Shown: in pieces, positions 1 through 8,200 of the stretch
Layout: the number at the start of each line of letters is the position of its first letter
Position numbering within the stretch: position 1 is the first letter of the stretch
Origin: a virus
Strand: one strand, 5' to 3'
Length of the DNA stretch: 23,934 bases
Virus record (IMG/VR): IMGVR_UViG_3300006870_000088
Coordinates: 1 to 23,934 of that record
Translations under genes and position numbers: made by a program
Notes under the pieces: generated by a model
Database searches by the model: none
The model's input: only the letters and a program-made list of their open reading frames with translations
What the model was told of the DNA's origin: nothing

Positions 1-297
1 CGCCTGAGTCAACTGGCTAGACATGCCCGTCTCAGCCCAGTTCTTCGTCACCGCATCCTGCGCCAACGTCGGGTCAGCAAGATCCGTGATCTTGTTCGAC
101 CCAGCATCCAAGTCGCCACCAAGAGCGGCAGAAGTCAGAGTCTTGTTCGTTAGCGTTTGAGTCTTACTGGGCTGAACCATCTGGGCGGCAACATCATCAG
201 CCATGTCCCTGAACGCTTGCGGACCATCAGCGACATCCGCGTAATCAGGAACCGTAAAAGTAACCGTCTCACCAGTAGGGGTGTATTCGGTGGACAT
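1..297 (-). CDS. Tail-fibre-like protein, N-terminal 99 residues (partial)
   Basis: An open frame runs from an ATG at 297 off the left edge of the window. It is preceded by a good ribosome binding site (GAGGAG, about 4-5 nt before the ATG). The protein begins MSTEYTPTGETVTFTVPDYA and contains TLTNKTLTSAAL followed by LDAGSNKITDLADPTLAQDA. The 'N-K-I-T-(D/N)-L-A-D-P-T-x-x-Q-D-A-(V/A)-T-K' pattern is a common sequence in the N-terminal part of phage tail fibre and collar proteins, where it precedes receptor-binding domains. It is the first gene after the major capsid gene, separated from it by a 93-nt gap with a strong hairpin. Fibre role is inferred from this motif and position; the receptor-binding part lies outside the window. 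Confidence 0.72.
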   Translation of the reverse strand, partial: MSTEYTPTGETVTFTVPDYADVADGPQAFRDMADDVAAQMVQPSKTQTLTNKTLTSAALGGDLDAGSNKITDLADPTLAQDAVTKNWAETGMSSQLTQA

Positions 298-327
298 CTT
301 TCTCCTCTTTGAATAGAAGGTTTGCAG

Positions 328-381
328 CCCTCAGTTCTCCTTACGGAACCACCGAAGTGGCCCCGTAAGGAGTGGTGAGGG
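328..381 (-). other. Long composite hairpin between capsid and fibre genes
   Basis: Three nested stems are visible: an outer CCCTCA (328-333) with TGAGGG (376-381), a perfect 10-bp CTCCTTACGG (337-346) with CCGTAAGGAG (363-372), and an apical CCAC-CGAA-GTGG (349-360). No T-run follows on either strand, so it is not a classic intrinsic terminator. It may act as a processing or partial termination site that sets capsid versus fibre transcript levels; this is inference. Confidence 0.65.
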
Positions 382-390
382 TTGAACCCC

Positions 391-1419
391 TTATGAGTTG
401 TGAGTTGCCTCAGTCACTACAACCGCGCCAGCTTCCTCGCGGTAGACCTGCCAACCAGCCCATCCAAACCAACCGATGCCCATTAGACGACCAAATTTAT
501 CCAGGGACGGCGTCACCGTGGTTCCGAATTCACGCACGACACCTTCAGCGAGACCCTGCTTACCAAGAACCAGAGTCTTATACTGCTTGTCGTTGTCGGA
601 ATCTGCAGCGATCGTCGGGATGCGGGCGCTTTCTATAAATTTTACGCCTTCGTAGACGCCCACTTCGCCACTCCACAGCATTGCGTTCGCGTTATCCGCG
701 TAGTAGTGCGGCAAACGCCAACCAGCAGCATCGGTCTCTTCACGAAGATCAACCGCCTGATCGGGGTGGATCATCGCGACGTAGTAGCCGTCCTCGAACT
801 CCATAACATTGTTGCTACGGAACGTAGCGACGATGCGACGGATAGCGGCAGACTTCAACGTACCGATCTGAGTGTTAGCACCATCACCAGAGGTGAGAAC
901 ACCGCTGGAGTTAACGTGGTACTTCGAGAACCCGTTGCCGGTAACGCCACCGGAGGTGCCGTAAGCGACATTCTCGACCAGCTTGTCTACCGAGTCACGC
1001 ATGTTGCGTGCGATCAGTTCAGCCTGGTACGGGTCGATCTGCGAGAACGAGAACTCACGCAGACGCATCGAGGTGACCGTCGCATTGCCGTACTCCTGCG
1101 GGGTCAACGTGACCTTCGCGGGTGCCGGAAGCGCGACATTGTCGGGATCCTCGTACTCGTTCAACGGGGTTGTTGCCAAAGCGAGGTCATTCCCCTGAAT
1201 GAACATATCGACAGACGATCCTGGGTGAGCAACGTCGACAGGCCGCACATCGGCGAAGCGCCGAAGCATGGGCTCTGTGCGAAGCTTGAAACCGATTACC
1301 TTATCGAATGTTGCCTTGATCACCTGAGCGGCAAGGTCACCATTCGCTACGCCGCTGGAAGCGGCAGATCCGGTAATCATGGGACCAGGAAGGTCGTTGC
1401 CATCAAAATTGACAGCCAT
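391..1419 (-). CDS. Major capsid protein, N4 gp56-like
   Basis: The 342-residue protein starts MAVNFDGNDLPG. It has the layout I associate with N4-gp56-type capsid proteins: a helical N-terminal region (DLAAQVIKATFDKVIGFKL), then 'PGSSVDMFIQGNDLALATTP', 'LNEYEDPDNVAL', and a 'VTLTPQEYGNATVTSMRLREF' segment that is typical of HK97-fold shells of this type. A C-terminal 'TVTPSLDKFGRLMGIGWFGWAG' segment follows. ATG at 1419 is preceded by GAAAGAAAGG. It lies 29 nt after the scaffold gene, the usual scaffold-capsid order. It forms the icosahedral shell. The family assignment comes from memory of the pattern, not from a search; the capsid role is strongly supported by position. Confidence 0.86.
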   Translation of the reverse strand: MAVNFDGNDLPGPMITGSAASSGVANGDLAAQVIKATFDKVIGFKLRTEPMLRRFADVRPVDVAHPGSSVDMFIQGNDLALATTPLNEYEDPDNVALPAPAKVTLTPQEYGNATVTSMRLREFSFSQIDPYQAELIARNMRDSVDKLVENVAYGTSGGVTGNGFSKYHVNSSGVLTSGDGANTQIGTLKSAAIRRIVATFRSNNVMEFEDGYYVAMIHPDQAVDLREETDAAGWRLPHYYADNANAMLWSGEVGVYEGVKFIESARIPTIAADSDNDKQYKTLVLGKQGLAEGVVREFGTTVTPSLDKFGRLMGIGWFGWAGWQVYREEAGAVVVTEATHNS

Positions 1420-1448
1420 GTTTTACCTTTCTTTCTTGATGAGGGCGA

Positions 1449-1910
1449 TTAGGCCTGACGCAAGACCGTCATCAAGTCATCCATGCTTTCGGCGTTCTCG
1501 ATTCCATCGAGCACGCCTTCCATGCCTGGGGTTGACGTTGTTGAACTACTTGCGTTGGCCATCTGACGAATTGCGGCAGCCTGCTCCGCATCTCTTGCTA
1601 TAACCGTCTGCTGCGCAGACTGCTCGTCCTGCCCGATACCAAAGATCTCGCCGTTCTCCTCTAGCCAAGCGGCAATGCCTTCTTCATCCAAGTCGGACGG
1701 GATGAATTTTGCGATCTTCGGGTTTATTCCCCGTTCATTGAGAGTTGAAGAAAGTAACTGAGAACGCTTCTCCGTTTTCAGAGCGTTGTTCTCTTCCTCC
1801 ACCTCGCCAAGACGAGCCGACAGTTCCTTGATCTTTGCTCGCAACTTCTTTGGAAGATCAGCCTCATTCGAGTCATCATCCTCAAAGATGTCATTGTCAA
1901 TATCGGGCAT
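1449..1910 (-). CDS. Capsid scaffolding protein
   Basis: A 153-residue acidic, helical protein. The start chosen is the ATG at 1910 (MPDIDNDIFEDDD), which has GAAGGGAG 6 nt upstream; the frame stays open to 2003, but that extension (rich in His, Trp, Cys) looks non-coding. Residues 1-19 are strongly acidic, residues 20-55 form a likely coiled coil (KLRAKIKELSARLGEVEEEN), and residues 60-91 read 'RGINPKIAKFIPSDLDEEGI' then 'AAWLEENGEIFG', a pattern common in scaffold proteins of actinobacterial phages. The tail is Ser/Thr-rich and ends in a short amphipathic helix (ESMDDLMTVLRQA) suited to capsid binding. It lies directly upstream of the capsid gene. A 133-nt gap without a gene separates it from the preceding virion gene. 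Confidence 0.82.
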   Translation of the reverse strand: MPDIDNDIFEDDDSNEADLPKKLRAKIKELSARLGEVEEENNALKTEKRSQLLSSTLNERGINPKIAKFIPSDLDEEGIAAWLEENGEIFGIGQDEQSAQQTVIARDAEQAAAIRQMANASSSTTSTPGMEGVLDGIENAESMDDLMTVLRQA

Positions 1911-2043
1911 TTCGTTCTCCCTTCTATGCCCATCACCGTGGGTTCGCCACGCGCCAATCCAGCAGGGGAACTGGAATGGGATGTGACTATCGGACTCATT
2001 CACTCGTCGGGGCCGACCGATCCGACTGAGGGTTTGTGGGGCT

Positions 2044-3204
2044 CTACTGAGAGCCGATAGCGCGAGGACTCATCGAGTACTGCGTGATCGCACTACTGCC
2101 GCTGAACCGTGCTCGCTCCTGCGACGCAAGCCTGCGCTTCTTATTAGATATGTCCGCAGCACCCTGCATCCCGAACTGGTCAGAGACCAGTTCATCCGTG
2201 CTGGTGTCCATGCGGCTCATTCGACCGAGGTCCTCGTACGTGTCAGATATCTCAGCGACCTGCTGGAATCCACTCAGAGCGTTACCGAAGGACTGCCCGT
2301 ACAAGTCGCTACCAGCGATGGAGTCACGCAAACTGTCGGACACGTTGACGCCAGCAGTATTCGCAGCACCGCCGACAGTCGCCTGACGCAGCCGCGTCTG
2401 ATACTCGTTCTCAATGAACTCAAGCGCACGATCAGCATCGAGGACGTACGCGGTCATCTCAGCGTCAGTCATCCCGTAGATGCCACGCAGCTCGCTCTTA
2501 ACCGCTTCGTTCGCGGAGTAGTAAATGTAATTCTTGGCCGTGGTCACACGGTCAGAAACCTCTTTAGGGGAAACGTCATTCACGATCCAAGTAGTGACAT
2601 CCTCAACGGAACCCCAAATGCCTTGAGGTAGGCCAACGAGAGCCGTGCGGTAACCCTCCTCCAAGGCCACGTAAGTGGCGGGAGACGGCTCAGCCATGAT
2701 CGGTTGACCGTTCTGCTGACGGTCCCTGTTGATGTCCCGAATGAGTCGAACGGCGGGGAATCTCTCAAAGTACGCGGCCTGATAATTCGGGTCGCGAGAC
2801 AGGATCCCTGAGATCGTGTCCGCTGAGTTGTATCCCTGACGGACCAGGGCCTCAACGCCGTTCCACAAGCCCATCATCCCGTACGTCTCGAAGAAGGCTC
2901 GAGCTTCAGCGAGAGCCGTGTTCACTCTCCGCGTCTCCGCAGCGGCAGCCTCTGCCTGATCCTGCTGAGCACGCCACGCTCCGTAATCGAAACTACTGCG
3001 CGTCACAGCAGGCGCAGCCTGCGCACGCTGTATCTCAGCAGCCTGTGCTTCTCTCCGAGCAACCACCGCCTGCATTTGACGCTCGATGCCAGCAATCGCA
3101 GCCTGACGCAGACCCGGCGTGGTTGGTGCTCGACGAGCAGCCTCTCGTTGCGCAGCTAAGGCTGCGTACTGCTGGTCAGTCTCGTGATGCCATACGTGAG
3201 CCAT
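2044..3204 (-). CDS. Conserved phage virion protein (386 aa)
   Basis: Residues 1-100 are Ala/Gln/Arg-rich and helical (REAARRAPTTPGLRQAAIAG), probably coiled coil. Residues about 100-280 form the part I recognise from other actinophage-type structural proteins: 'FFETYGMMGLWNGVEALVRQ', a 'FPAVRLIRDINRDRQQNGQP' segment, 'PSPATYVALEEGYRTALVGLP', then 'WIVNDVSPKEVSDRV' and 'YGMTDAEMTAYVLDADRALE'. The C-terminus is a low-complexity stretch rich in Ser/Arg. The exact function is unknown; it is probably an internal or head-tail virion component. Its ATG overlaps the stop of the preceding gene by one base (TAATG), which indicates translational coupling. It lies between two other virion genes and the scaffold. 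Confidence 0.72.
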   Translation of the reverse strand: MAHVWHHETDQQYAALAAQREAARRAPTTPGLRQAAIAGIERQMQAVVARREAQAAEIQRAQAAPAVTRSSFDYGAWRAQQDQAEAAAAETRRVNTALAEARAFFETYGMMGLWNGVEALVRQGYNSADTISGILSRDPNYQAAYFERFPAVRLIRDINRDRQQNGQPIMAEPSPATYVALEEGYRTALVGLPQGIWGSVEDVTTWIVNDVSPKEVSDRVTTAKNYIYYSANEAVKSELRGIYGMTDAEMTAYVLDADRALEFIENEYQTRLRQATVGGAANTAGVNVSDSLRDSIAGSDLYGQSFGNALSGFQQVAEISDTYEDLGRMSRMDTSTDELVSDQFGMQGAADISNKKRRLASQERARFSGSSAITQYSMSPRAIGSQ

Positions 3205-4190
3205 TACTTAACAAACCCCCAAGTCTTCGAGAATGAAGTCACGGTGTTCATCAACGTGTTCATCCCGTTCTTCGTGGTCTCCCACCTGGGGTCCTGCCGC
3301 AGCAGGTTCTCAAAGTCCGTGTACGACATAGCCATAGGGTTACCTTGCGAATCAACACCACCCAAGGCTTGACCGATCAATGGGTCGTCAAGACTTATCC
3401 CGTCAGCGTTCAACTCCAGAATCTCAGCCATCCGCTGTGTGTACGGCGAAGCCAGAGCCTTCACCGTCAAACCTCCACGTATCTTGTCCGCGTACAACGG
3501 GTGCTTCGCAGCAGCCTGCTCACGAATCCACATCTCCTGATCCGCTTGAGTGGAGTCACCCCGAGCGATCGACTGCGATGCTTCGTTGAACCATTGGTCG
3601 CTGACAGAGACTCCGTTGTCTTGAGCGAGAGCGAAGAGGGCGTCGCGAACAGCGATCTGAGATCCTGCATCCGCTTGGACCTTCGACGCTAAAGCGTCGT
3701 TCAATAGTCCGATCCGGCCTGCGTCGAACCAGCCCTCAAAGAGGTATCGTTCCGCGAACAGCTCAAGTTCTTCTGCACTTAACGTGGCACCAAGTGAAAC
3801 CGCTTGACGCCCTACAACGTCACGCGCCTGCTGCATCTGGTCTTCCCAGTCAGCACCACCGAGAGTTTTGGAAAACCACGCCTTACGCCCGTACTCACCG
3901 CCGACTGTCTGGTACCAGTCGCTGTTCTTGATGTCAGCTTGAAAGGCCGCTACGGGTTGACGCTGTTGTATCGCGGTCTCAAATAATTGCCTAATGAAAG
4001 GGTCAGACTGAAGTAAACGAGCAGCCGTCTGGTAATCACGACCGATCAGCTCGTTCGAGATCCTGTCTTGATCGAGCCGAAGGTCTGCCTTATTAGCCCT
4101 GCCGTCATTGTTCAGGTCGTCCAGCGAGTTGACCTCACCATCCTGATTGACGTCAGTCTTTCCCTTAACCTTCGTGGGTTCAGGAGCCAT
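3204..4190 (-). CDS. Virion protein with two N-terminal EF-hand/dockerin-type calcium loops
   Basis: A 328-residue protein. Residues 13-24 (DVNQDGEVNSLD) and 25-36 (DLNNDGRANKAD) are two consecutive DxNxDGxxxxxD loops, each with acidic/Asn residues at positions 1, 3, 5 and 12, as in EF-hand or dockerin type I calcium sites. They abut with no helix between them. The rest is helical and hydrophilic, with features such as 'WYQTVGGEYGRKAWFSKTL', 'GATLSAEELELFAERYLFEG' and 'YTDFENLLRQDPRW', which resemble conserved phage virion proteins of unknown role. Its ATG overlaps the preceding stop by one base (TGATG) and its own stop overlaps the next start (TAATG). Calcium binding is inferred from the motif only. 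Confidence 0.72.
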   Translation of the reverse strand: MAPEPTKVKGKTDVNQDGEVNSLDDLNNDGRANKADLRLDQDRISNELIGRDYQTAARLLQSDPFIRQLFETAIQQRQPVAAFQADIKNSDWYQTVGGEYGRKAWFSKTLGGADWEDQMQQARDVVGRQAVSLGATLSAEELELFAERYLFEGWFDAGRIGLLNDALASKVQADAGSQIAVRDALFALAQDNGVSVSDQWFNEASQSIARGDSTQADQEMWIREQAAAKHPLYADKIRGGLTVKALASPYTQRMAEILELNADGISLDDPLIGQALGGVDSQGNPMAMSYTDFENLLRQDPRWETTKNGMNTLMNTVTSFSKTWGFVK

Positions 4191-5221
4191 CAGATAACCC
4201 TCGAGTCAGATTCCAGCGCATCGATGAATGCGTCCATGTACGTAGTTGCCGCCTGGTACTCCGCGTAACCCTCCTGAGCCCGAGCGAACCGGCCAGCGAA
4301 ATCATTAGCGTCAAAGCCACCAGAGACAGTTGTGTCCTGATCCGTGCCACCCGCTGAACGGACACCTTCGTCCACCCGAACCAGAGGGTTCTCTTTCTCC
4401 TGGAAGTTCAAGGCCTTCAAGAACGCTGCCGTCTCCTGCTTGGAAGCGACGCGACCAAGTTCACGTGACAGCGTGTCATTGATCAAGCGGCGAGCAGTAC
4501 CCTCATTCGTCAAGTTGACTTGACGAGTGACGTTCCTGAAAGGACCACCACCACCACCGGAACCCTTCTTCTTGATTCCGTCCGGTAGTCCACCCTTAAC
4601 CCAGTCCTGCAGCACGGCCTCCATGTTGGCCCTGCTGTCTCCACCGGCTTGACGGAGAGCAGCCGTCGTGGCTGCGGCCTTGAAGATCGGATCGAACAGG
4701 TCTATGTCACCGTCGGCTGCAGTCGTGACTAGGTCGATGATTCGCTCACGACCAGGAGACAAGTAGTTGAACTGACGGTCCCCAGACTGCTGCGGGACAC
4801 CTACAGAGAACTCTGTGATGCCGCCTCGCATCAGGTCGTTGAAGTTCACGGCATCCGTGAGGATCGCGCCTTCCGATGTCATGCCATATCCGGCGGTGCC
4901 ACCCTCACCGAGGCCGAGATTTCCACCGTCAGGAAACCCCTCAAATGTTGGGCCGTACGTTGGTCCCAGAACCTCACGAGTGAGGTTCAGTTGGAAGCCT
5001 TCCCTTTTTTGCTCACCCATCGAGGCTGCCAGAGCCTGGTTTTCCGCAATCAGTTGCCGGATGTCGAAACCAGCGGGGTTATTCCCTGCCGCCACCGAAG
5101 TCACGGCATCCCTTACGTCGCTAACTCCAGTCGGCGCTGACGGAGTGCCACGCTTCTCCCTGTCCTCACCGGCAGAAGTCACACCACTAAGAGAGTCATC
5201 TGATCCACCAGGAAAAACCAT
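4190..5221 (-). CDS. Conserved phage virion protein (343 aa)
   Basis: The N-terminal two-thirds is low in recognisable motifs, with a flexible Gly/Ser-rich start and a 'KKKGSGGGGGPF' linker near residue 220. The C-terminal 120 residues carry a pattern I have seen in actinophage structural proteins: 'LTNEGTARRLINDTLSRELG', 'ASKQETAAFLKALNFQEKEN', then 'ANDFAGRFARAQEGYAEYQA' and 'ATTYMDAFIDAL'. I take it as an internal or adaptor virion protein; no enzymatic residues are apparent. Its ATG overlaps the stop of the giant gene by one base (TAATG), so the two are very likely translated in a fixed ratio. The role is inferred from position within the structural cluster. Confidence 0.7.
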   Translation of the reverse strand: MVFPGGSDDSLSGVTSAGEDREKRGTPSAPTGVSDVRDAVTSVAAGNNPAGFDIRQLIAENQALAASMGEQKREGFQLNLTREVLGPTYGPTFEGFPDGGNLGLGEGGTAGYGMTSEGAILTDAVNFNDLMRGGITEFSVGVPQQSGDRQFNYLSPGRERIIDLVTTAADGDIDLFDPIFKAAATTAALRQAGGDSRANMEAVLQDWVKGGLPDGIKKKGSGGGGGPFRNVTRQVNLTNEGTARRLINDTLSRELGRVASKQETAAFLKALNFQEKENPLVRVDEGVRSAGGTDQDTTVSGGFDANDFAGRFARAQEGYAEYQAATTYMDAFIDALESDSRVI

Positions 5222-8200
5222 TAAGTACTCCTACCAGGCCGAGCTTCAAGGCGATCCGAGCCGAAGAAGCGATCAATCATTCGTGCCAACTCACCCGTCG
5301 TGTCCAGACCTGCCGCCTGCATCTTCAACTGCTCGTAAGTCAAAGCAACATCGAGGTTCGCTTTCGCGTCGATGTTGCTCGAAAGACCAGCGTTAGCACG
5401 CTCATCCAAGACCGCAATCAGTTGCCTACGGCCCTCATTGAAAAACACCATGCCTTGCGCATAACCCGTGTCACCATGCCGAGACATCCAAGTCTCGTTA
5501 TTGACAATCAAGTCCATGGCGCGAGCCGACTGGTACGAGCGGTTGCCACCAATATCCTTGTACGACTCGAACCAGTCTGTGTACCGAGAGCCAATGTACT
5601 CAACTGCTTGCTCTTTAGTGGCCTTGTAAACTTCCTCAGATATTTCCCCCGACTCAAACAGCGGAGTCAAAACATCCATGGCTTTGTTGTACTCGTACCA
5701 GCCAACCTCAGTATTGACATCAATCAGCATGTCCTTGCGCTGCGTTGAGCCAGCACGGAAGAACTTCCCAGGAGCACCCTCGATCTGACGGTTGAACTGC
5801 CAAGCGTAGATAGCAGGATCGAAGCCATCCTCCGAGTAGGACTTATCAAACGGGCGAGAACCCATCGTTATGAACGATGCGTCCTCACCAATGTTCGCCA
5901 AGTCACCGTAAAGCTCAGGGTTCGACTCGAACTCCTGGAACTCACCGACCGTGGAAGACATACCAGAGGTGCCAGCGGAAAGGCTCTGCGTGAAAGCGAA
6001 GTACTCCGTGCCATACGCACCAATGAATTGGTCCTGCGCCTCCTGATACGTGCCACCGTTATCGAACACGGAACGCTCAATGCGACGCCACTCTTGAGCG
6101 TAGAACTCATTCTCACTCGCGAACCCAGGAGCGAAAGGCAACGTCAAGTTCATGGCTGCACGCCAACCGAAGAAGATCCTCGCGTCACGCACAGAATCCT
6201 CAAACTGAGGAGTAGGACCAGTCCGGTCACCCAACTCCCACTCAACGATCCTGTCCCTGTAGATCGAGACAGCAGCGTTCGAGAACTGAGGAGTGTCACC
6301 CCATATGCCAGCAGCCTGACCAGCCTTATTAATCCAAGCAGGGGCGATAGCCTCCCGAGCAATGTCAGCGAAGTTCTTCTCACGAGACGGACCGAACGGC
6401 AGAACCGACTCGTAAGCCGCACGAGTCATGCCCTCCAAGATCCCAGAGTTCTTGAAGAACGCATCAACCTCAGGCTGAGCGCCGTTAGTTACGTTCCCCG
6501 TGCGGATCGCTTCCGCGTAGTCAGGCTTCATCCCCGCGATAACGGACGTGGGGATCTGCAATAGGGGACCAAGGCCAGGAAGCCAGAAATGCTCACCCTG
6601 CAGCATCATGTCCAAGCTGCCCTTAGAGATGCGCAGCGTCCCATTACCCCCAGTCATTGACTGGAACGTCTTCACCGCACGAGGAGTCATCTGAATGACT
6701 ATTTGGTTCTCATCCACACCCGTGAACTTGTTGCCGATCCGCTGCATGAAGTTGCCGGAACGCTCAACCTGATTGCCCTCACGGTCCTGCACAGCACCGA
6801 TAGCCTCAGGAGCGTTGAACAGGTACGAGTACCTGATCACATTCTCAGGCTTCTCAACCGGCATACGCAGCAACCAGAAACGCATCGTCGAAGCCCAAGC
6901 CGGGAAGAACGGTGCAACGAAACGCATCATGTGCGCCGGAGTACTGATCCTATTGATCGTGTACAAGGTCTCATTGGTCTGCTTCAAAGCCCACCGACGA
7001 GCCACGTTATTCATAGCGTTGATCTGCTCCGAGGTGAAGCTGCCATCCCAGTCACCGCGAGCAGCGAACTGCTCGCCGTACAGGTCAACCTGACGTTTCA
7101 TCTCTTCACGCCAGCGAGCACGGAAGAACGGGTGACGAACCAAGTGGTTCTCAGGCAGAGTGCCCAGAGTCCTCATGATCTTCGCCGTGTTCCTACGCGC
7201 AAAGTTCTGCTGATCCAAGACGTATGCGTAATCGGTGAATGCGCCGAGGTCGCTACGCCAGCCAACCTGGCTACGCAACCATTGAGGGTTAACCGAAGCG
7301 TCAGCGATATCCCGCCAAACCTGAGCGTAAGACTCACCACTACGACCCTTAACAGGGATGATCGTGTTCAACGTGTCACGGATCTCCGTGATACGCGCAT
7401 AAGCATCATCGAAAGCGTCATCTCGCAGGATTTCCCTAGGGATAATCCCATCGAATTCGTCCACTCCACCGATGTCACGCAGCCATGCGCGGCCACGCTT
7501 CGTCTGCGTCAACTCATCCAGGAACCCTGGAAGCCACTCAGCGAAAGAATTATCGTCGATCGCCAACTCTGGGTTGCTGAGCAACGCCATGGCGACAGGG
7601 TCATTCCGGTAGAAACGGTTGAACTGCTCCGCTAGACGCTCGTAATACAGTTCACTACCAGGCGTGTAGTCGTTAACCTGATACGTCTTGCGCAGTTTCC
7701 GCACGCTTCTATCGCTGAACCCGAACAACTCGAGGTTGTTGCGACGCTCAGAACCAGAGAGATCCGCGTACATGGCACCCTGGTTGTTCTCACCCAGGGG
7801 TCCATCCATGACGATGTCCTCGCCAAATCGAGAAACAATCGTTTCTTGACCAGTACCCATCGTGTTGGACTGGCTTCCCTTTTTGGACTGGCGCTTCAAC
7901 CTCTTAGTCAGGTTGTCAATGATCGCCTTACCCTCTTGCTCACGAGTGAGAAGGGAAGCCTCCTTACCAGCAATCTGCTGCTGCAGTTGCTGGCGTTGCT
8001 GATCCAGTTGAGTGAACTCATCGTCACTACGGAGAATCATCGCCTTGGTTTGAGATACCTCATCAGCGTCGAGCATCTGCCCATACGCCAACCCAGTCTT
8101 CTTCTTACCAAGGATCTCCGAAGCGGAAACGAACGTATTGCTGTCCGCGTCACCTATCTGGATGTGCGTGTACCCACCGTCAGGATCACGAGTCTCCATC

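Noticed and set aside
706-1452. Long open frame on the plus strand opposite the capsid gene
   Set aside because: It lies fully antisense to the well-supported capsid gene; composition-driven open frames of this kind occur opposite most genes here.
1911-2003. N-terminal extension of the scaffold to an ATG at 2003
   Set aside because: The extension is rich in His, Trp and Cys unlike the rest, and a strong ribosome site lies just before the ATG at 1910.
6028-7635. Several plus-strand open frames up to 310 codons opposite the giant gene
   Set aside because: They mirror a continuous 2631-codon frame, lack ribosome sites, and show Arg/Leu/Ser-rich sequences typical of antisense frames.
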